NCBI RefSeq assembly: GCF_023617305.1
Contig: NZ_CP081485.1
Span: 1,168,501 to 1,232,500, forward strand
Source of the DNA: Methanobrevibacter sp. TLL-48-HuF1
GTDB taxonomy: Archaea; Methanobacteriota; Methanobacteria; Methanobacteriales; Methanobacteriaceae
Direction: 5' to 3'
DNA: 64,000 nt
Shown here in pieces: positions 1 to 9,686 of the stretch (position 1 is its first letter; each line of letters begins with the position of its first letter). The notes under the pieces are model-generated. The model saw only the letters and a list, made by a program, of their open reading frames with translations, was not told the DNA's origin and made no database searches. The position numbers and the translations under genes are program-made.

Positions 1-1577
1 CTTATTCCAATATCCTTTTCAATCTCAGCTATTCTTTTCCCGTTTTTACCGATGATTTTTGGAATATACTTTTCATTAATGTAGATATTTGCCCTTTCAG
101 GAGAAATTATTTCTACTCCTACTTTGGATTTTGGAATTAATCTTTTAATTTTTCTAAGGATTTGCTGTTCAGCTAGTCTGTCTACAGCAGATTTGGAAGT
201 AGATGAATCTCCTGAAGAATTGTTAACTAAATCAAGGTCCATTACAATTGTCTGCTCACCATATGTGTAGATTTCATTTTTAAGCTCTCCAGTTTCAAAA
301 TCACGAATTTCAATAACTGGTCTGGCTAAATCTGCTTCCTTCATACCTGATGGAACTTTAACAGTCATTTTTGTTTCAAATACTTCTTTAATATCTCCAT
401 CTTCAATGTAAATGCTGGTGTCTACTACTGAAGTAATTATTCCAAGTTCAACTCTTGATGAAATCCTCTGTATAGCATCTATTGGTCTTGTAGCATGAAC
501 TACTCCAATCATTCCGACTCCGGCCATTCTCATATCTGCAAATATGTTAAAATCACTGTTTTTTCTAAGTTCATCATAAATTGTGTAGTCCGGTCTGACA
601 AGCAATAAAACATCAGCAGTATTTTCCATACTTCCTTCTAAAGGAGCATATTGTGTAATTTCTGCCGGAAGTTGCAGATCTCTTGGAGATTCCATTGTTT
701 TTACAATTTTATTTAAATCTTCAGCATAATATTTAGCTAGTGCCTGAACAAATGTACTTTTACCTGCTCCTGGAGAACCTGAAATAAGTATTCCTTCAGC
801 GCTTTTGCTTATCCTTTCCATCAGCTTTTCAGAGATGTTGTATTCATCCAAACTAACATTAGCTACAGGTCTGACTGCGGTTATTTCAAAAGCTTCTGAA
901 AATGGAGGTTTGGCCATTGAAATTCTATATTCTCTGGATTGAATAACTGTTGATCCGTCTTTGTCTGATTCCAGATAACTTTTAGGATCGCTTCTGCTTT
1001 TTTCCAGGATTTCATTATAGATATCTAACATGTCAGAGTATGTGTAAGCTTTGTCTCCAATTTTTACAAATTCCACATGTCCAGGGTTTCCTTTTTTAGC
1101 CATTGGAACAACATTTTCTTTTAAATGAACAGACATTGTGTCGTCGTCAAATAATTTTTCAATAGACAGTTCTGCATGTTTATATTCCTGTTTGAAGTAG
1201 TAAACAGAAATTCCCTGAGCTTTTGCAGTTTCAGCCTGAACTTTATCGTTTGTAACTAATGTTCCAAATTCACTTCTGGCTAAATCTCTGATTAAGCTGT
1301 CAATTTCTCCGCTTTTGGCATATCTGATGTCATAATTAGTCGGACGTTTTCCTTTAAAGGTAATAGCTAACTCGCCATTGTCTTGAGCTTCCTGTAATTT
1401 CTGAAGTTCTTTTAAACCATTTATTCCTTCATTTCTATTTGTATTTGCCTGATGTTCAAGTTCACAAACAACAGCTTCAGGAACAATAATTTCAGGATAA
1501 TCCAAATCCTCTTTAGCTATTATTTTACTTATAGCTCCTTCTATTACAGCACTTGTATCTGGTATTATTGTTTTCAT
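1..1577 (-). CDS. PIN-domain / PilT-like ATPase / KH-domain protein (partial)
   Basis: The C-terminal end lies beyond the window. Translation from the ATG at 1575-1577 gives an N-terminal PIN-type nuclease domain (MKTIIPDTSAVIEGAI, with the early Asp), then a linker and a VirB11/PilT-like ATPase with Walker A GSPGAGKST near residue 270, then a KH RNA-binding domain whose signature IIGKNGKRIAEIE is read at the left edge. Archaea commonly have one such PIN-ATPase-KH protein; the role is unproved but RNA processing or quality control is likely. It lies one base after hisI, so it is translated from the same message as hisS-hisI. The architecture is seen directly; the function is inference. Confidence 0.85.
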   Translation of the reverse strand, partial: MKTIIPDTSAVIEGAISKIIAKEDLDYPEIIVPEAVVCELEHQANTNRNEGINGLKELQKLQEAQDNGELAITFKGKRPTNYDIRYAKSGEIDSLIRDLARSEFGTLVTNDKVQAETAKAQGISVYYFKQEYKHAELSIEKLFDDDTMSVHLKENVVPMAKKGNPGHVEFVKIGDKAYTYSDMLDIYNEILEKSRSDPKSYLESDKDGSTVIQSREYRISMAKPPFSEAFEITAVRPVANVSLDEYNISEKLMERISKSAEGILISGSPGAGKSTFVQALAKYYAEDLNKIVKTMESPRDLQLPAEITQYAPLEGSMENTADVLLLVRPDYTIYDELRKNSDFNIFADMRMAGVGMIGVVHATRPIDAIQRISSRVELGIITSVVDTSIYIEDGDIKEVFETKMTVKVPSGMKEADLARPVIEIRDFETGELKNEIYTYGEQTIVMDLDLVNNSSGDSSTSKSAVDRLAEQQILRKIKRLIPKSKVGVEIISPERANIYINEKYIPKIIGKNGKRIAEIEKDIGI

Positions 1578-1578
1578 T

Positions 1579-1977
1579 TTAATACACATCATCGGGATTG
1601 AAAACTTTTTCTAAAATTGTTTCAAGTTCCTCTTCTTTTATGTTTTCAATATTTTTAGTGTTTAATTTTCTAAAAAAACATGAAAAGTAGCCTTCATGGC
1701 ATGCAGCTCCGTTCTGTTTGACTTTCAAAACAACTGCATCCATATCACAGTCAACAAGTAATTCTTTAACTTCCTGAGTATGACCTGAACTTTCACCTTT
1801 CAGCCATTGGGAATTGCGGGAAGTACTCCAGTAATGGGCTTTTCCAGTTTCAACTGTTTTTTGAAGGGCTTCTTTATTCATATTGGCCACCATCAGTATT
1901 TGCCCAGTTTTCCAATCTTGGGCAATAGCTGTAATGACTTTCTGACCATTTATTTCATGTCTAAAATTAATTTCCAT
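1579..1977 (-). CDS. hisI: Phosphoribosyl-AMP cyclohydrolase
   Basis: Histidine biosynthesis step 3: hydrolytic opening of the adenine ring of phosphoribosyl-AMP. The 132-residue product has the full single-domain HisI length. The metal-binding motif DCDMDA is at 76-81 and the zinc ligands are C93-H94 and C100 ([12 protein letters not shown]). No HisE phosphatase domain is fused, so pyrophosphohydrolase must be elsewhere. It is sandwiched between hisS (3 bases upstream) and the PIN-ATPase gene (1 base downstream), so it is probably one operon. Family assignment is firm. Confidence 0.97.
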   Translation of the reverse strand: MEINFRHEINGQKVITAIAQDWKTGQILMVANMNKEALQKTVETGKAHYWSTSRNSQWLKGESSGHTQEVKELLVDCDMDAVVLKVKQNGAACHEGYFSCFFRKLNTKNIENIKEEELETILEKVFNPDDVY

Positions 1978-1980
1978 TGT

Positions 1981-3276
1981 TCATACACCTTTAATATATT
2001 CCACTATATTGTCAAGGTCTACTAATTCCTGGTTACCGCTTTCCATATTTTTAATGGTAATCTGATTGTTTTCCAGGTCTTTAGCTCCAATAATAGCTAC
2101 CTGTTTTACTTTGATTTTATTTGCATGGTTCATTATTTTCTTGAATTTTTTGCCGTTTAAATCAACATCACAGGCTATTCCTGCAGACCTTAAAGTTTGA
2201 GTTATTTCATAAGCTTTAAGTCTTACATCATCAGAAATTGGAGCTATGTAAATGTCAATAGGGCATGGAAGTTCTTCCGGTGTTGCAAGTTCTTCAATTG
2301 CATTCATCAATCTGTCAAAACCAAATGCAAAACCTGTGGAAACTACTTCTTCACCGCCAAATATTTTAATTAAACTGTATGTTCCTCCTCCGCAGACCTG
2401 CTTTTGAGCTCCGAGAGATGGAATATAAACTTCAAATACAATTCCGGTATAATAGTCAAGTCCTCTGGCTACACCTAAGTTTAAAGTGTAATTTTCCATT
2501 TTAAAACTGGCAAGTGTATCAATTAACTCTTCAAGCTCATTTAAAGCATCATGTGATTCAGGGTATGGTGCAACTAACTCTTCAATGTCTTTAATAATGG
2601 ATTTGTCTCCAACCAAATCAATTAATTTAAATAAAACATTGTTTAACTCCTCATTGTCGATAATAGGATTTTCACCAGTTAATGATTCTTTTAGAAGGTC
2701 TTTATCTCCTTTATCAATAACAACCATAACTTCTCTTTGGGTAGCTGTATCTATGTTGAAATGTTTGAATAATCCGCGGATAATTCCTAAATGATTTATA
2801 TTAACATCTGCACCAGGAATTCCAAGTTTTTCAATGGATTCTGAACACATTGCAATAACTTCAGCTTCGCCCTGCGGTGATTTTGCTCCGATTAATTCAC
2901 AGCCAAATTGCCAGAATTGTCTGAATCTTCCTTTTTGCGGTCTTTCATATCTGAAACAGCTGCCGTAATAATAAAGTTTGATAGGTTTTGATGCAGTTTT
3001 TTGAAGTTCATTTAAGTATAATCTAGCTACTGGAGCAGTAATTTCAGGTCTTAAAGTTAGTTCTCTATCGGATTTGTCTTTGAAATTGTATAATTGATCT
3101 ACAATTTCCTCTCCAGATTTTGTTGTAAATAATTTTAATTCTTCAAATAAAGGTGTTTTAATTTCTTGATAAGCATAATTTTCAAATACATTGCGCAATA
3201 TGTTTTCTGCTTTTTTTCTCTCTCTCATTTCATCAAAAAGAAAATCTCTAGTTCCTCTAGGTCTTGTAAATTCCAT
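1981..3276 (-). CDS. hisS: Histidyl-tRNA synthetase
   Basis: Class II aminoacyl-tRNA synthetase, cytosolic, charging tRNA-His. The 431 residues match the family. Motif 2 is seen as FRYERPQKGRFRQF (108-121), the HisS-specific segment LGVARGLDYYTG lies near 265-277, and motif 3 is GFAFGFDRLM. A C-terminal anticodon-binding domain follows. The start is supported by GGAGGG just upstream on the minus strand, and a TATA-like CTTATAAATAT lies around 3335-3348. First gene of the operon hisS-hisI-PIN ATPase, linking a histidine synthetase with a histidine biosynthesis gene. Confidence 0.97.
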   Translation of the reverse strand: MEFTRPRGTRDFLFDEMRERKKAENILRNVFENYAYQEIKTPLFEELKLFTTKSGEEIVDQLYNFKDKSDRELTLRPEITAPVARLYLNELQKTASKPIKLYYYGSCFRYERPQKGRFRQFWQFGCELIGAKSPQGEAEVIAMCSESIEKLGIPGADVNINHLGIIRGLFKHFNIDTATQREVMVVIDKGDKDLLKESLTGENPIIDNEELNNVLFKLIDLVGDKSIIKDIEELVAPYPESHDALNELEELIDTLASFKMENYTLNLGVARGLDYYTGIVFEVYIPSLGAQKQVCGGGTYSLIKIFGGEEVVSTGFAFGFDRLMNAIEELATPEELPCPIDIYIAPISDDVRLKAYEITQTLRSAGIACDVDLNGKKFKKIMNHANKIKVKQVAIIGAKDLENNQITIKNMESGNQELVDLDNIVEYIKGV

Positions 3277-3392
3277 AATTGCCCTCCATTATTTTATCAA
3301 TAATTTTATAATATTATAGATTTTATTATTTAATATATTTATAAGTGGTAGTTAATAAATTAAGAAAACAAGATTAAATAAATAAATTGGGA

Positions 3393-3422
3393 GTTTAAGT
3401 AAGGCTTTTTACCTTCTTAAAC
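3393..3422 (-). terminator. Hairpin containing the stop codon of the CPBP gene
   Basis: GTTTAAG (3393-3399) pairs with CTTAAAC (3416-3422), and AAGG (3401-3404) pairs with CCTT (3412-3415), with one bulged base and a 7-base loop. The stop codon (3395-3397) sits in the stem. No long T-run follows, only T-rich sequence, so termination is an inference. Confidence 0.45.
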
Positions 3423-4201
3423 CCTTTATAAATGTATAAAATTAACAAAACAGCAGATACTACTGAAATAATCAATGTTGGAATTATCCAAGGAAATTCT
3501 AACATTATCATATCAATATATGTTGATTCTAAGAGAGTTACAACTAAATTATTGATGAAATGGACAGTTATTGGAATTAGAATATTGTCTGTTTTCAGAT
3601 ATAAAATACACATACAGATTCCAAATAAAAATGCACTTATCATTCCTCCAAATTCATGGCCAATTCCAAATAAAAATGAAGAAACTAAAATAGCGGGAAT
3701 AATTCCGATTCTTAGTTTTAACCGATTAAGCAGTACTCCTCTAAAAACTAGCTCTTCAACAAGAGGTGCAAGAATAATTGTTCCAAGGGCATCTATAAAA
3801 AATGCAACTGGTGTAAGGCTAGTATAATCAAATTCAAATCCTGTTTCCCAGGTCGGGTCCAAAAATCCGATTATAATATCTAAACCAGAAAACAATGCAA
3901 GGAAAAGCATTGCAAAAAACAGGTTTATTAAAAATACATAAATGATTTCTTTTTGATTTTCAGTTTCAAAAACTTTATGGATATTTGAATTTAATCCATG
4001 AGTACCTTTCAGAGCATAAATAAAGAATATTAATATTAAAAATGTAATTACAACAAAATATAATTCATCAGAATCATAAATGGCCGGAAATATTTCACTT
4101 AAAATTACTCCAAGGATTATAGCTGCTATTCCTGCAACTACCAACTCTCTAAGTTTTACTGATTTTAATCTTTCATTGAAATTAGTGATATTAAAATCCA
4201 T
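3395..4201 (-). CDS. CPBP family intramembrane metalloprotease
   Basis: Multi-pass membrane protein of 268 residues with about seven hydrophobic segments. The CPBP (Abi/CAAX protease-like) signature is present: EELVFRG with the catalytic Glu pair, then FGIGHEFG with a His and a late HFINN with a His in the last third. In this family these residues bind metal and cleave substrates within the membrane; the substrate here is unknown. It is divergent from aroE and has a paralogue at 42957-43703. The 3' end is a bulged hairpin containing the stop codon. Confidence 0.85.
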   Translation of the reverse strand: MDFNITNFNERLKSVKLRELVVAGIAAIILGVILSEIFPAIYDSDELYFVVITFLILIFFIYALKGTHGLNSNIHKVFETENQKEIIYVFLINLFFAMLFLALFSGLDIIIGFLDPTWETGFEFDYTSLTPVAFFIDALGTIILAPLVEELVFRGVLLNRLKLRIGIIPAILVSSFLFGIGHEFGGMISAFLFGICMCILYLKTDNILIPITVHFINNLVVTLLESTYIDMIMLEFPWIIPTLIISVVSAVLLILYIYKGFKKVKSLT

Positions 4202-4224
4202 AATTAAATATCTGTAAAAAGAAA

Positions 4225-4256
4225 TATTTATACAATTAAATAAATATCACTAGTAT
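4225..4256 (+). promoter_or_regulatory. TATA-like promoter of aroE, probably leaderless
   Basis: TATTTATACA at 4225-4234 is a good archaeal TATA box. A start site about 26 bases downstream of its centre falls at 4256-4257, the ATG itself. No Shine-Dalgarno sequence is visible before the ATG, in contrast with most genes here, so a leaderless message is the simplest reading. Confidence 0.5.
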
Positions 4257-5108
4257 ATGATTAGTGGAAGTACAAAAATTGTAGGTCTGATAGGTCATCC
4301 TGTAGAACATAGTTTTTCTCCACCTATGCATAATGCAGCTTTTGGGGAATTGGGGATGGACTACGCTTACATTCCATTTAATGTTTATCCTGAAAACTTA
4401 AAATCAGCTATTTTAGGAGCAAAATCTCTTAATATAAAAGGATTTAATGTAACTATTCCTCATAAAATCAATGTAATGAAGTATTTGGACAAATTGGATC
4501 CGATAGCTGAACTGATTGGTGCGGTAAATACAATTGATTTTAAAGAAATGAAAGGATACAATACTGATGGAATAGGATGTATTAGAGCAATTGAAGAAGT
4601 AACTTCGATTAAAGATAAAAATGTTGTAGTGGCAGGTGCTGGAGGAGCTTCAAGAGCAATTTCTTTTTATCTGGCTCGTGAAAATCCTCAAAGCATAGCT
4701 ATTTTAAACAGGAATATGAATAAAGCAAAATCATTAGCTGAGGATGTTAAAAACTCTAAATTAATGGATAATGTTAATTTTGATTCAACTGATAAAATAG
4801 CAGGTTATGTAAGTGATGCAGATATTTTAATAGATACTACTCCTGTAGGAATGAGTCCCCATACAAATGACGAAGCTATTGTTAAAGCAGAGGATATGCA
4901 TTCTGATTTGGTTGTTAATGATATTGTTTACAATCCTAATGAAACTGTACTTCTTAGTGAAGCTATTAAAGCAGGTGCAACTCCTGTTTATGGAATTAAA
5001 ATGTTATTGTACCAGGGTGCAGAGAGTTTTGAAATCTGGACAGGAAAGAAGGCACCTGTTGAAGTCATGGAAAAAACACTTAGAAAAACACTTGATTTGA
5101 GTAGATAA
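4257..5108 (+). CDS. aroE: Shikimate 5-dehydrogenase
   Basis: NADP-dependent reduction of 3-dehydroshikimate to shikimate in aromatic amino acid synthesis. The 283-residue product shows the substrate-binding start (GLIGHPVEHSFSPPMHN), catalytic Lys70 in NVTIPHK, NTDG at 102-105 with the catalytic Asp, and the nucleotide-binding GAGGASRA at 127-134. Length and motif order are normal. There is no Shine-Dalgarno site and the ATG sits at the expected transcription start. A conserved unknown gene follows after one base, so the two are co-transcribed. It supplies the same pathway as the trp operon at 44-50 kb. Confidence 0.97.
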   Translation: MISGSTKIVGLIGHPVEHSFSPPMHNAAFGELGMDYAYIPFNVYPENLKSAILGAKSLNIKGFNVTIPHKINVMKYLDKLDPIAELIGAVNTIDFKEMKGYNTDGIGCIRAIEEVTSIKDKNVVVAGAGGASRAISFYLARENPQSIAILNRNMNKAKSLAEDVKNSKLMDNVNFDSTDKIAGYVSDADILIDTTPVGMSPHTNDEAIVKAEDMHSDLVVNDIVYNPNETVLLSEAIKAGATPVYGIKMLLYQGAESFEIWTGKKAPVEVMEKTLRKTLDLSR

Positions 5109-5109
5109 A

Positions 5110-5793
5110 ATGGATTCTATATTTAATTTTGCCATTGAAAGGGATGAAGATAAATTTACAGCCTCTAAAAAAGATGTGTTGAAATTTTTAAAAATAATTG
5201 GCATTGATACACGTTTTGTTAGCTATACTGCTGAAAAAATTTATATTAATAACCTGAGATTTTCCAAATTTTCAAGAAAAAGACAGGCGACATTTAATAA
5301 GGAATATCCTGACATTGAAGTAGTTAGAAACTCTTTATTTCAGAAAATCTGCTCCAAATCTTCTAAAGTCCTTGCTGATGAAATAAAACCGAACAGCACA
5401 ATTCTGATTCCTGAAAATAATGCTCTGATTGAAATTATACTGGAGCCATATACTCGTAAATATGGTGTAAAACTGGTTCACGGCGGAAATCCTGATTTAA
5501 CTGTTAATCCGATTATTTTAGACAGTAAAGTAAACTCCATATTTTCAGATATTTTCAAAGGAAAAGGATTGACATTCAATAAAAAAGATAATGAGATTTA
5601 TCCTTTAATTAATGTGCCTTTAGATTGGATTAATTCATTTTTGGAAATGGATGGTAAAAAAATAATCGAAACTGAGGATTATGATGATTTGTCTACATCA
5701 TTTATGGAATTTTTAGAAGATGTAGCTCCTCAGTATCGTGAAAATGTTTTAAAAGCTTATGAGTATATTGAAAAAGAATTAGAAGTTAAATAA
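5110..5793 (+). CDS. Conserved protein of unknown function
   Basis: A 227-residue soluble protein I do not recognise. It begins one base after the aroE stop, so it is probably translated by coupling. It is Lys/Asp/Glu-rich with no signal peptide, membrane segment or obvious catalytic motif; the middle (about 95-125) has an alternating strand-like pattern ending in [11 protein letters not shown]. Its last 15 bases overlap the end of rfcL on the other strand. Coding character is strong (full-length open frame, tight spacing), but the function is unknown. Confidence 0.7.
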   Translation: MDSIFNFAIERDEDKFTASKKDVLKFLKIIGIDTRFVSYTAEKIYINNLRFSKFSRKRQATFNKEYPDIEVVRNSLFQKICSKSSKVLADEIKPNSTILIPENNALIEIILEPYTRKYGVKLVHGGNPDLTVNPIILDSKVNSIFSDIFKGKGLTFNKKDNEIYPLINVPLDWINSFLEMDGKKIIETEDYDDLSTSFMEFLEDVAPQYRENVLKAYEYIEKELEVK

Positions 5794-7221
5794 GGAAACT
5801 TGTTTGTCTGTTTTCTTTTTAGGTTTTTCTTTAACTTCTTTTTTTATTTCTTCAGCAGGTTCTTTTTCAACTTCTTTTTTTATTTTTTCGGAAGATTCCT
5901 TTTGAGGAGGAATGGTAGCAAGTAATCCGTCTTTGATTTCCTGAGCTCTCGCATCTCTTTGTTCAACTCTTTTTTGAGCTTTTTGCTTTTCCATTTTTTC
6001 AATAACTTTTTTAGGTATTTTTCTGGTTCTGAAACGTTTTATTTCATCTTCTTCAAAACCTAAAAAGTCAGATATTTCCCAGGCAAGCTCATTGTCTTCA
6101 AACATAATTTCAAGGTATGGAAACATTGAAATAGCTACACTATGTGAAATATGCATTTTTTGAGACATTTTTTCAGCTATTCTGTCTCTTAAATTTCTTT
6201 TTCCTCTGTTACGTCCCATTAATGTAAATACAGTAGGGGAGGTAATCCTTGTAAACTTTTTATAAGTTTCATCTTTCGCATCACTGACTCCAACTCCCAT
6301 GAAATCAGTTGCATATTTCCAATAACCGTAATATCTGCTGCTTCTTGCTCTTCCAAAGTATAAATCAGCTTTTGAAATGTTTTCATATGCTTTTTTAATT
6401 TCTTTTTTCTTTGTGTATTCACGAGGAATATTTTCTGCAATGTATTCCATTACAAGTGTAGGGTCTTCTTCAACCATTAATGCCTTTTTAACATGATTCG
6501 GATTTTTACTTTTTAAAACAGCAGTAACTCCGTTGATTATTGTTGATCTGTCATCTTTTGTAGTTATATTTTCAACATCACTTAGTTCAAGAATTTCATT
6601 TTTACTTGCCAGTGCCTGAAATGTGTTTATTGCTGAGCGCATATCTCCGTTGGATTTTTTAGCTAATTCCTTAAGTGCTGCAGGATTTGCTTTGATTCCT
6701 TCATTAGCAGCTATCTGTTTAAGCAATTTGTTAATACTTGGGCTTCTGACTTTACTCATTTTTAAAACATCACATTTTGTTTTAAGTGATGCAATACGTT
6801 TTGAATAAAAGTCGTTAGCTATTAAAATCATTGGATGTTTTGCTTTTTTAATAATGTCTCCAATAGCTCTTACTCCTCCGCGGTCATTGGTTCCATGAAT
6901 TCCGTCTACTTCATCAAGGATAAGCAATTTGTATTCATCACCAAATAATGATCTGCTGGAAGATGATTCTCCAATGGTACGTTTAATAACATCCTGGGAA
7001 CGTTTGTCACTTGCATTTAGTTCTATGTATTCTGAGAATTCTCTGGCTATTGCCTGAGCAAGTGTTGTTTTTCCAATTCCTGGAGGACCAACCAGAAGCA
7101 ACGGCTTTTGAGGATTTCCCGCTTTCCAGTTATCCACCCATTTTTGGATTAATGCTTTTTCTTTGTTATTGCCAACCACTTCATCTAGTGTTTTTGGTCG
7201 GTATTTGTCTGTCCATAACAT
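5779..7221 (-). CDS. rfcL: Replication factor C large subunit
   Basis: Large subunit of the archaeal clamp loader that opens PCNA and places it on primed DNA. Of 480 residues, the first ~230 form the AAA+ module: Walker A GPPGIGKT (45-52), Walker [10 protein letters not shown], then sensor regions. A long, charged Lys/Glu-rich tail ends in QVSLFNF, a PCNA-interacting (PIP) box at the extreme C-terminus. It follows rfcS by 9 bases with an AAGGT site before the ATG. The final four PIP codons and the stop overlap the 3' end of the convergent gene. PCNA itself is at 54029. Confidence 0.96.
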   Translation of the reverse strand: MLWTDKYRPKTLDEVVGNNKEKALIQKWVDNWKAGNPQKPLLLVGPPGIGKTTLAQAIAREFSEYIELNASDKRSQDVIKRTIGESSSSRSLFGDEYKLLILDEVDGIHGTNDRGGVRAIGDIIKKAKHPMILIANDFYSKRIASLKTKCDVLKMSKVRSPSINKLLKQIAANEGIKANPAALKELAKKSNGDMRSAINTFQALASKNEILELSDVENITTKDDRSTIINGVTAVLKSKNPNHVKKALMVEEDPTLVMEYIAENIPREYTKKKEIKKAYENISKADLYFGRARSSRYYGYWKYATDFMGVGVSDAKDETYKKFTRITSPTVFTLMGRNRGKRNLRDRIAEKMSQKMHISHSVAISMFPYLEIMFEDNELAWEISDFLGFEEDEIKRFRTRKIPKKVIEKMEKQKAQKRVEQRDARAQEIKDGLLATIPPQKESSEKIKKEVEKEPAEEIKKEVKEKPKKKTDKQVSLFNF

Positions 7222-7230
7222 TTCTATACC

Positions 7231-8178
7231 TTATAAGAATTGGGTTAAAAGAGCTTCTAGTTGGATTCTTGGATTTGCTCCTTCCCTTATTCTAAAATCA
7301 CAATCAGCTATTGCTTCAATTAAATCAATATAAATGTCTGCTTCCATTTTTCCTTCAAATACTCTTTTGGAAACATCCTGGTAAATTTGACTAACCATGT
7401 CTTCTCCGCTTGTCCCCTGTAAAACCATGGTTTCTCTTAAAAGGTTACGTGCACCCATAAAATCTCCAGATAATGCTTTTGTTATGAGATTATGAACATA
7501 CTGAGGTTTTGCTTTTGAAACAACTTCGTAAACTGCATCTTCATCAACATGTTTTCCTTCAGAAGCAGCTGCCTGAAGTACATTAACTGCTTTACGCATA
7601 TCTCCTTCTGCAAAGTATTCAATAGCTTCAATTCCTCTGTCAGTGTATTCAAATCCTTCTGATGTGCAAATGTATTTTAATCTGTTTGCAATTTCTTCTC
7701 CTTTAATAGGTCCAAATCTGAATATTGCACATCTTGACTGAATAGGGTCAATAATTTTAGAAGAGTAATTACAGGAAAGTATAAATGAAGCAGTTTTAGT
7801 ATACATTTCCATTTCACGACGAAGAGCATGCTGTGCATCTTTAGTCATGTTGTCTACTTCATCTAAAAATATTATTCTAAATGGGGCTCCAACAGGTTTC
7901 AGTCTGCAGAAATTTTTAATGTCGTTTCTTACAGTATCGATTCCCCTTGCATCTGATGCATTTAATTCTAAAAAGTTTTGTCTCCAGTACTCTCCAAGAA
8001 TAGCTTTTACAAGAGCTATTGCAGTAGTTGTTTTTCCAACACCTGCAGGTCCTGTAAACATTAGATTAGGCATGCTTTCTTCCCCTACATATTTTTGGAG
8101 TCTGTTTACAATCTGTTTTTGCCCTATAATATCATCTAATTTTTGTGGTCTATATTTTTCTACCCAAGGTCCGCTCAT
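7231..8178 (-). CDS. rfcS: Replication factor C small subunit
   Basis: AAA+ small subunit of the clamp loader, normally four copies per complex with one RfcL. The 315 residues have normal length with Walker A GPAGVGKT at 43-50, Walker [11 protein letters not shown], the arginine-finger motif SRC (QSRCAIFRF) and a C-terminal collar domain. There is no intein, although rfcS genes of some archaea carry them. The start is preceded by GGTGATTGA on the minus strand. Co-transcribed with rfcL; unstable stoichiometry control is not visible. Confidence 0.97.
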   Translation of the reverse strand: MSGPWVEKYRPQKLDDIIGQKQIVNRLQKYVGEESMPNLMFTGPAGVGKTTTAIALVKAILGEYWRQNFLELNASDARGIDTVRNDIKNFCRLKPVGAPFRIIFLDEVDNMTKDAQHALRREMEMYTKTASFILSCNYSSKIIDPIQSRCAIFRFGPIKGEEIANRLKYICTSEGFEYTDRGIEAIEYFAEGDMRKAVNVLQAAASEGKHVDEDAVYEVVSKAKPQYVHNLITKALSGDFMGARNLLRETMVLQGTSGEDMVSQIYQDVSKRVFEGKMEADIYIDLIEAIADCDFRIREGANPRIQLEALLTQFL

Positions 8179-8287
8179 TCAATCACCGTAATTTATATGC
8201 TAATAATTTATGTATTTTTTATTAAATTAAGATTTTGGTACTGCCTAATTTAATACTTATAAAATTTATATATTAAGGTGTGATGAT

Positions 8288-8662
8288 ATGGATAATAAAT
8301 ATGTGGTAATTATAATTCTGATTGTTGCATTAGTTGCAGTTGTTGCAGGGTGTCTTTATTTTGTTTCAATACCTGCTACAGATAATAATCATGTAAATGA
8401 AACAAATATAACTAATAATGCTACTAATAGTTCTCAGGAAGATGCTCCGGTTTCAACTTCTTCAGATAATTCTGACAAATCTTCTGACTCACAAAAGGAA
8501 TATGATGACTGGCAGGAAGATTATGAAACCGGGGAGTATGATGAAAACGGAAATCCGATTTATAGAAGTGTATTTTCAACTTCAGGTGGTCAGTATAATC
8601 CTGGAGTATATGAGTCATACTGGTCTTCAAGCGGCCCAATTTCTGAAGAAAGAATAGGTTAA
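8288..8662 (+). CDS. Small membrane-anchored, Ser/Asp-rich protein
   Basis: A 124-residue protein with one N-terminal hydrophobic segment (about 5-28, VVIIILIVALVAVVAGCLYF) followed by an Asn/Ser/Asp-rich, low-complexity exposed part and a Tyr/Gly/Ser-rich tail. GGTGTGATGAT precedes the ATG at the usual spacing. The layout resembles other short surface proteins in this window (27020, 63054), but no domain is recognised. The Cys27 at the end of the hydrophobic run could be a lipid site, though no clear lipobox is seen. Confidence 0.65.
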   Translation: MDNKYVVIIILIVALVAVVAGCLYFVSIPATDNNHVNETNITNNATNSSQEDAPVSTSSDNSDKSSDSQKEYDDWQEDYETGEYDENGNPIYRSVFSTSGGQYNPGVYESYWSSSGPISEERIG

Positions 8663-8717
8663 TAAATAGGTAGTTATAAAGTATATAAAAAATTTATAAA
8701 ATTATGAGGTATATTAA

Positions 8718-9677
8718 ATGAAAGGTACATGGAAACTTAAAGCAAGAATGGTACTTACCATGATTATATTGTTTACTATTGTGTATTTCCTTGTTGTATT
8801 GGCTGGCAGCTATTTGGGAATTGGCGGACCATCATTTTACTTAATTATGAGTCTTTGTATTGTAGCTGCACAGTACTGGTTTGGTCCTACATTAGTTAAA
8901 CATTCAATGAATGTAAGACCATTATCTGAAAGTGAAGCTCCAAATATTCATCAGATGGTTGAAGAGCTTGCACGTGAAGCAGGAGTTCCAAAACCGCAGG
9001 TTGAACTTTCTGAAATAAATGTTCCAAATGCGTTTGCGTATGGGAGATCTAAAAGAAGCGGACATATAGCTATTACTCGTCCAATTTTAGGTTTGCTTGA
9101 TAGAAATGAGTTGAAAGCAGTTTTAGGTCATGAAATGGGTCATATTAAACATAATGATATGATTGTTACAGCTATTGTAAGCTTAGTTCCAATGATTTGT
9201 TATTATATTGCATTATCATTTATGTTTTCACGCAGTAATGAAAATAATGCAGGTATTATCATCGGAATATTGGGTTATGTATTCTATCTTATAGGACAGC
9301 TCCTTGTACTATTTATATCAAGAACAAGAGAATATTATGCAGATGAAGCTAGTGTGGAATATGGTAATCGTCCTGCAGATTTGGTTTCAGCTCTTTATAA
9401 ATTATCTTATGGGGCTGCAAGATGTGATGACGAAACAATTAAAGATGTAAATACTGTTCGTGCATTTTTTGTTAATGATGTAGATAATGCTAAAAGAGAT
9501 TTAAATGACTTCAGACAAATAGATTTTGATGGTGATGGATCCATTTCTGAAGAAGAGTTAAAAGAACTCAGTCAAAGAAATGTTGATGTTTCCACATCCA
9601 ATAAAATTATGGAATTATTCTCAACACATCCGGATTCATTAAAAAGAGTAAAAAGACTTTCTGAGTTAGAAAATTAG
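8718..9677 (+). CDS. htpX: HtpX-like membrane zinc metalloprotease with an EF-hand loop
   Basis: M48 membrane protease for quality control of membrane proteins. Two N-terminal hydrophobic segments (about 10-55), then the zinc motif HEMGH at 138-142 and the third ligand in REYYAD (E205), with two more membrane segments between. The 319 residues are slightly longer than usual because the C-terminal part holds DFDGDGSISEEE (269-280), a perfect 12-residue EF-hand calcium loop. GAGGT lies before the ATG. The next gene begins within ten bases, so it is co-transcribed with the tRNA methyltransferase. Confidence 0.93.
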   Translation: MKGTWKLKARMVLTMIILFTIVYFLVVLAGSYLGIGGPSFYLIMSLCIVAAQYWFGPTLVKHSMNVRPLSESEAPNIHQMVEELAREAGVPKPQVELSEINVPNAFAYGRSKRSGHIAITRPILGLLDRNELKAVLGHEMGHIKHNDMIVTAIVSLVPMICYYIALSFMFSRSNENNAGIIIGILGYVFYLIGQLLVLFISRTREYYADEASVEYGNRPADLVSALYKLSYGAARCDDETIKDVNTVRAFFVNDVDNAKRDLNDFRQIDFDGDGSISEEELKELSQRNVDVSTSNKIMELFSTHPDSLKRVKRLSELEN

Positions 9678-9686
9678 GTGATTGAT

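Noticed and set aside
7231-8178. Possible intein in rfcS
   Set aside because: The gene is normal length (315 codons) and the Walker A site is uninterrupted.
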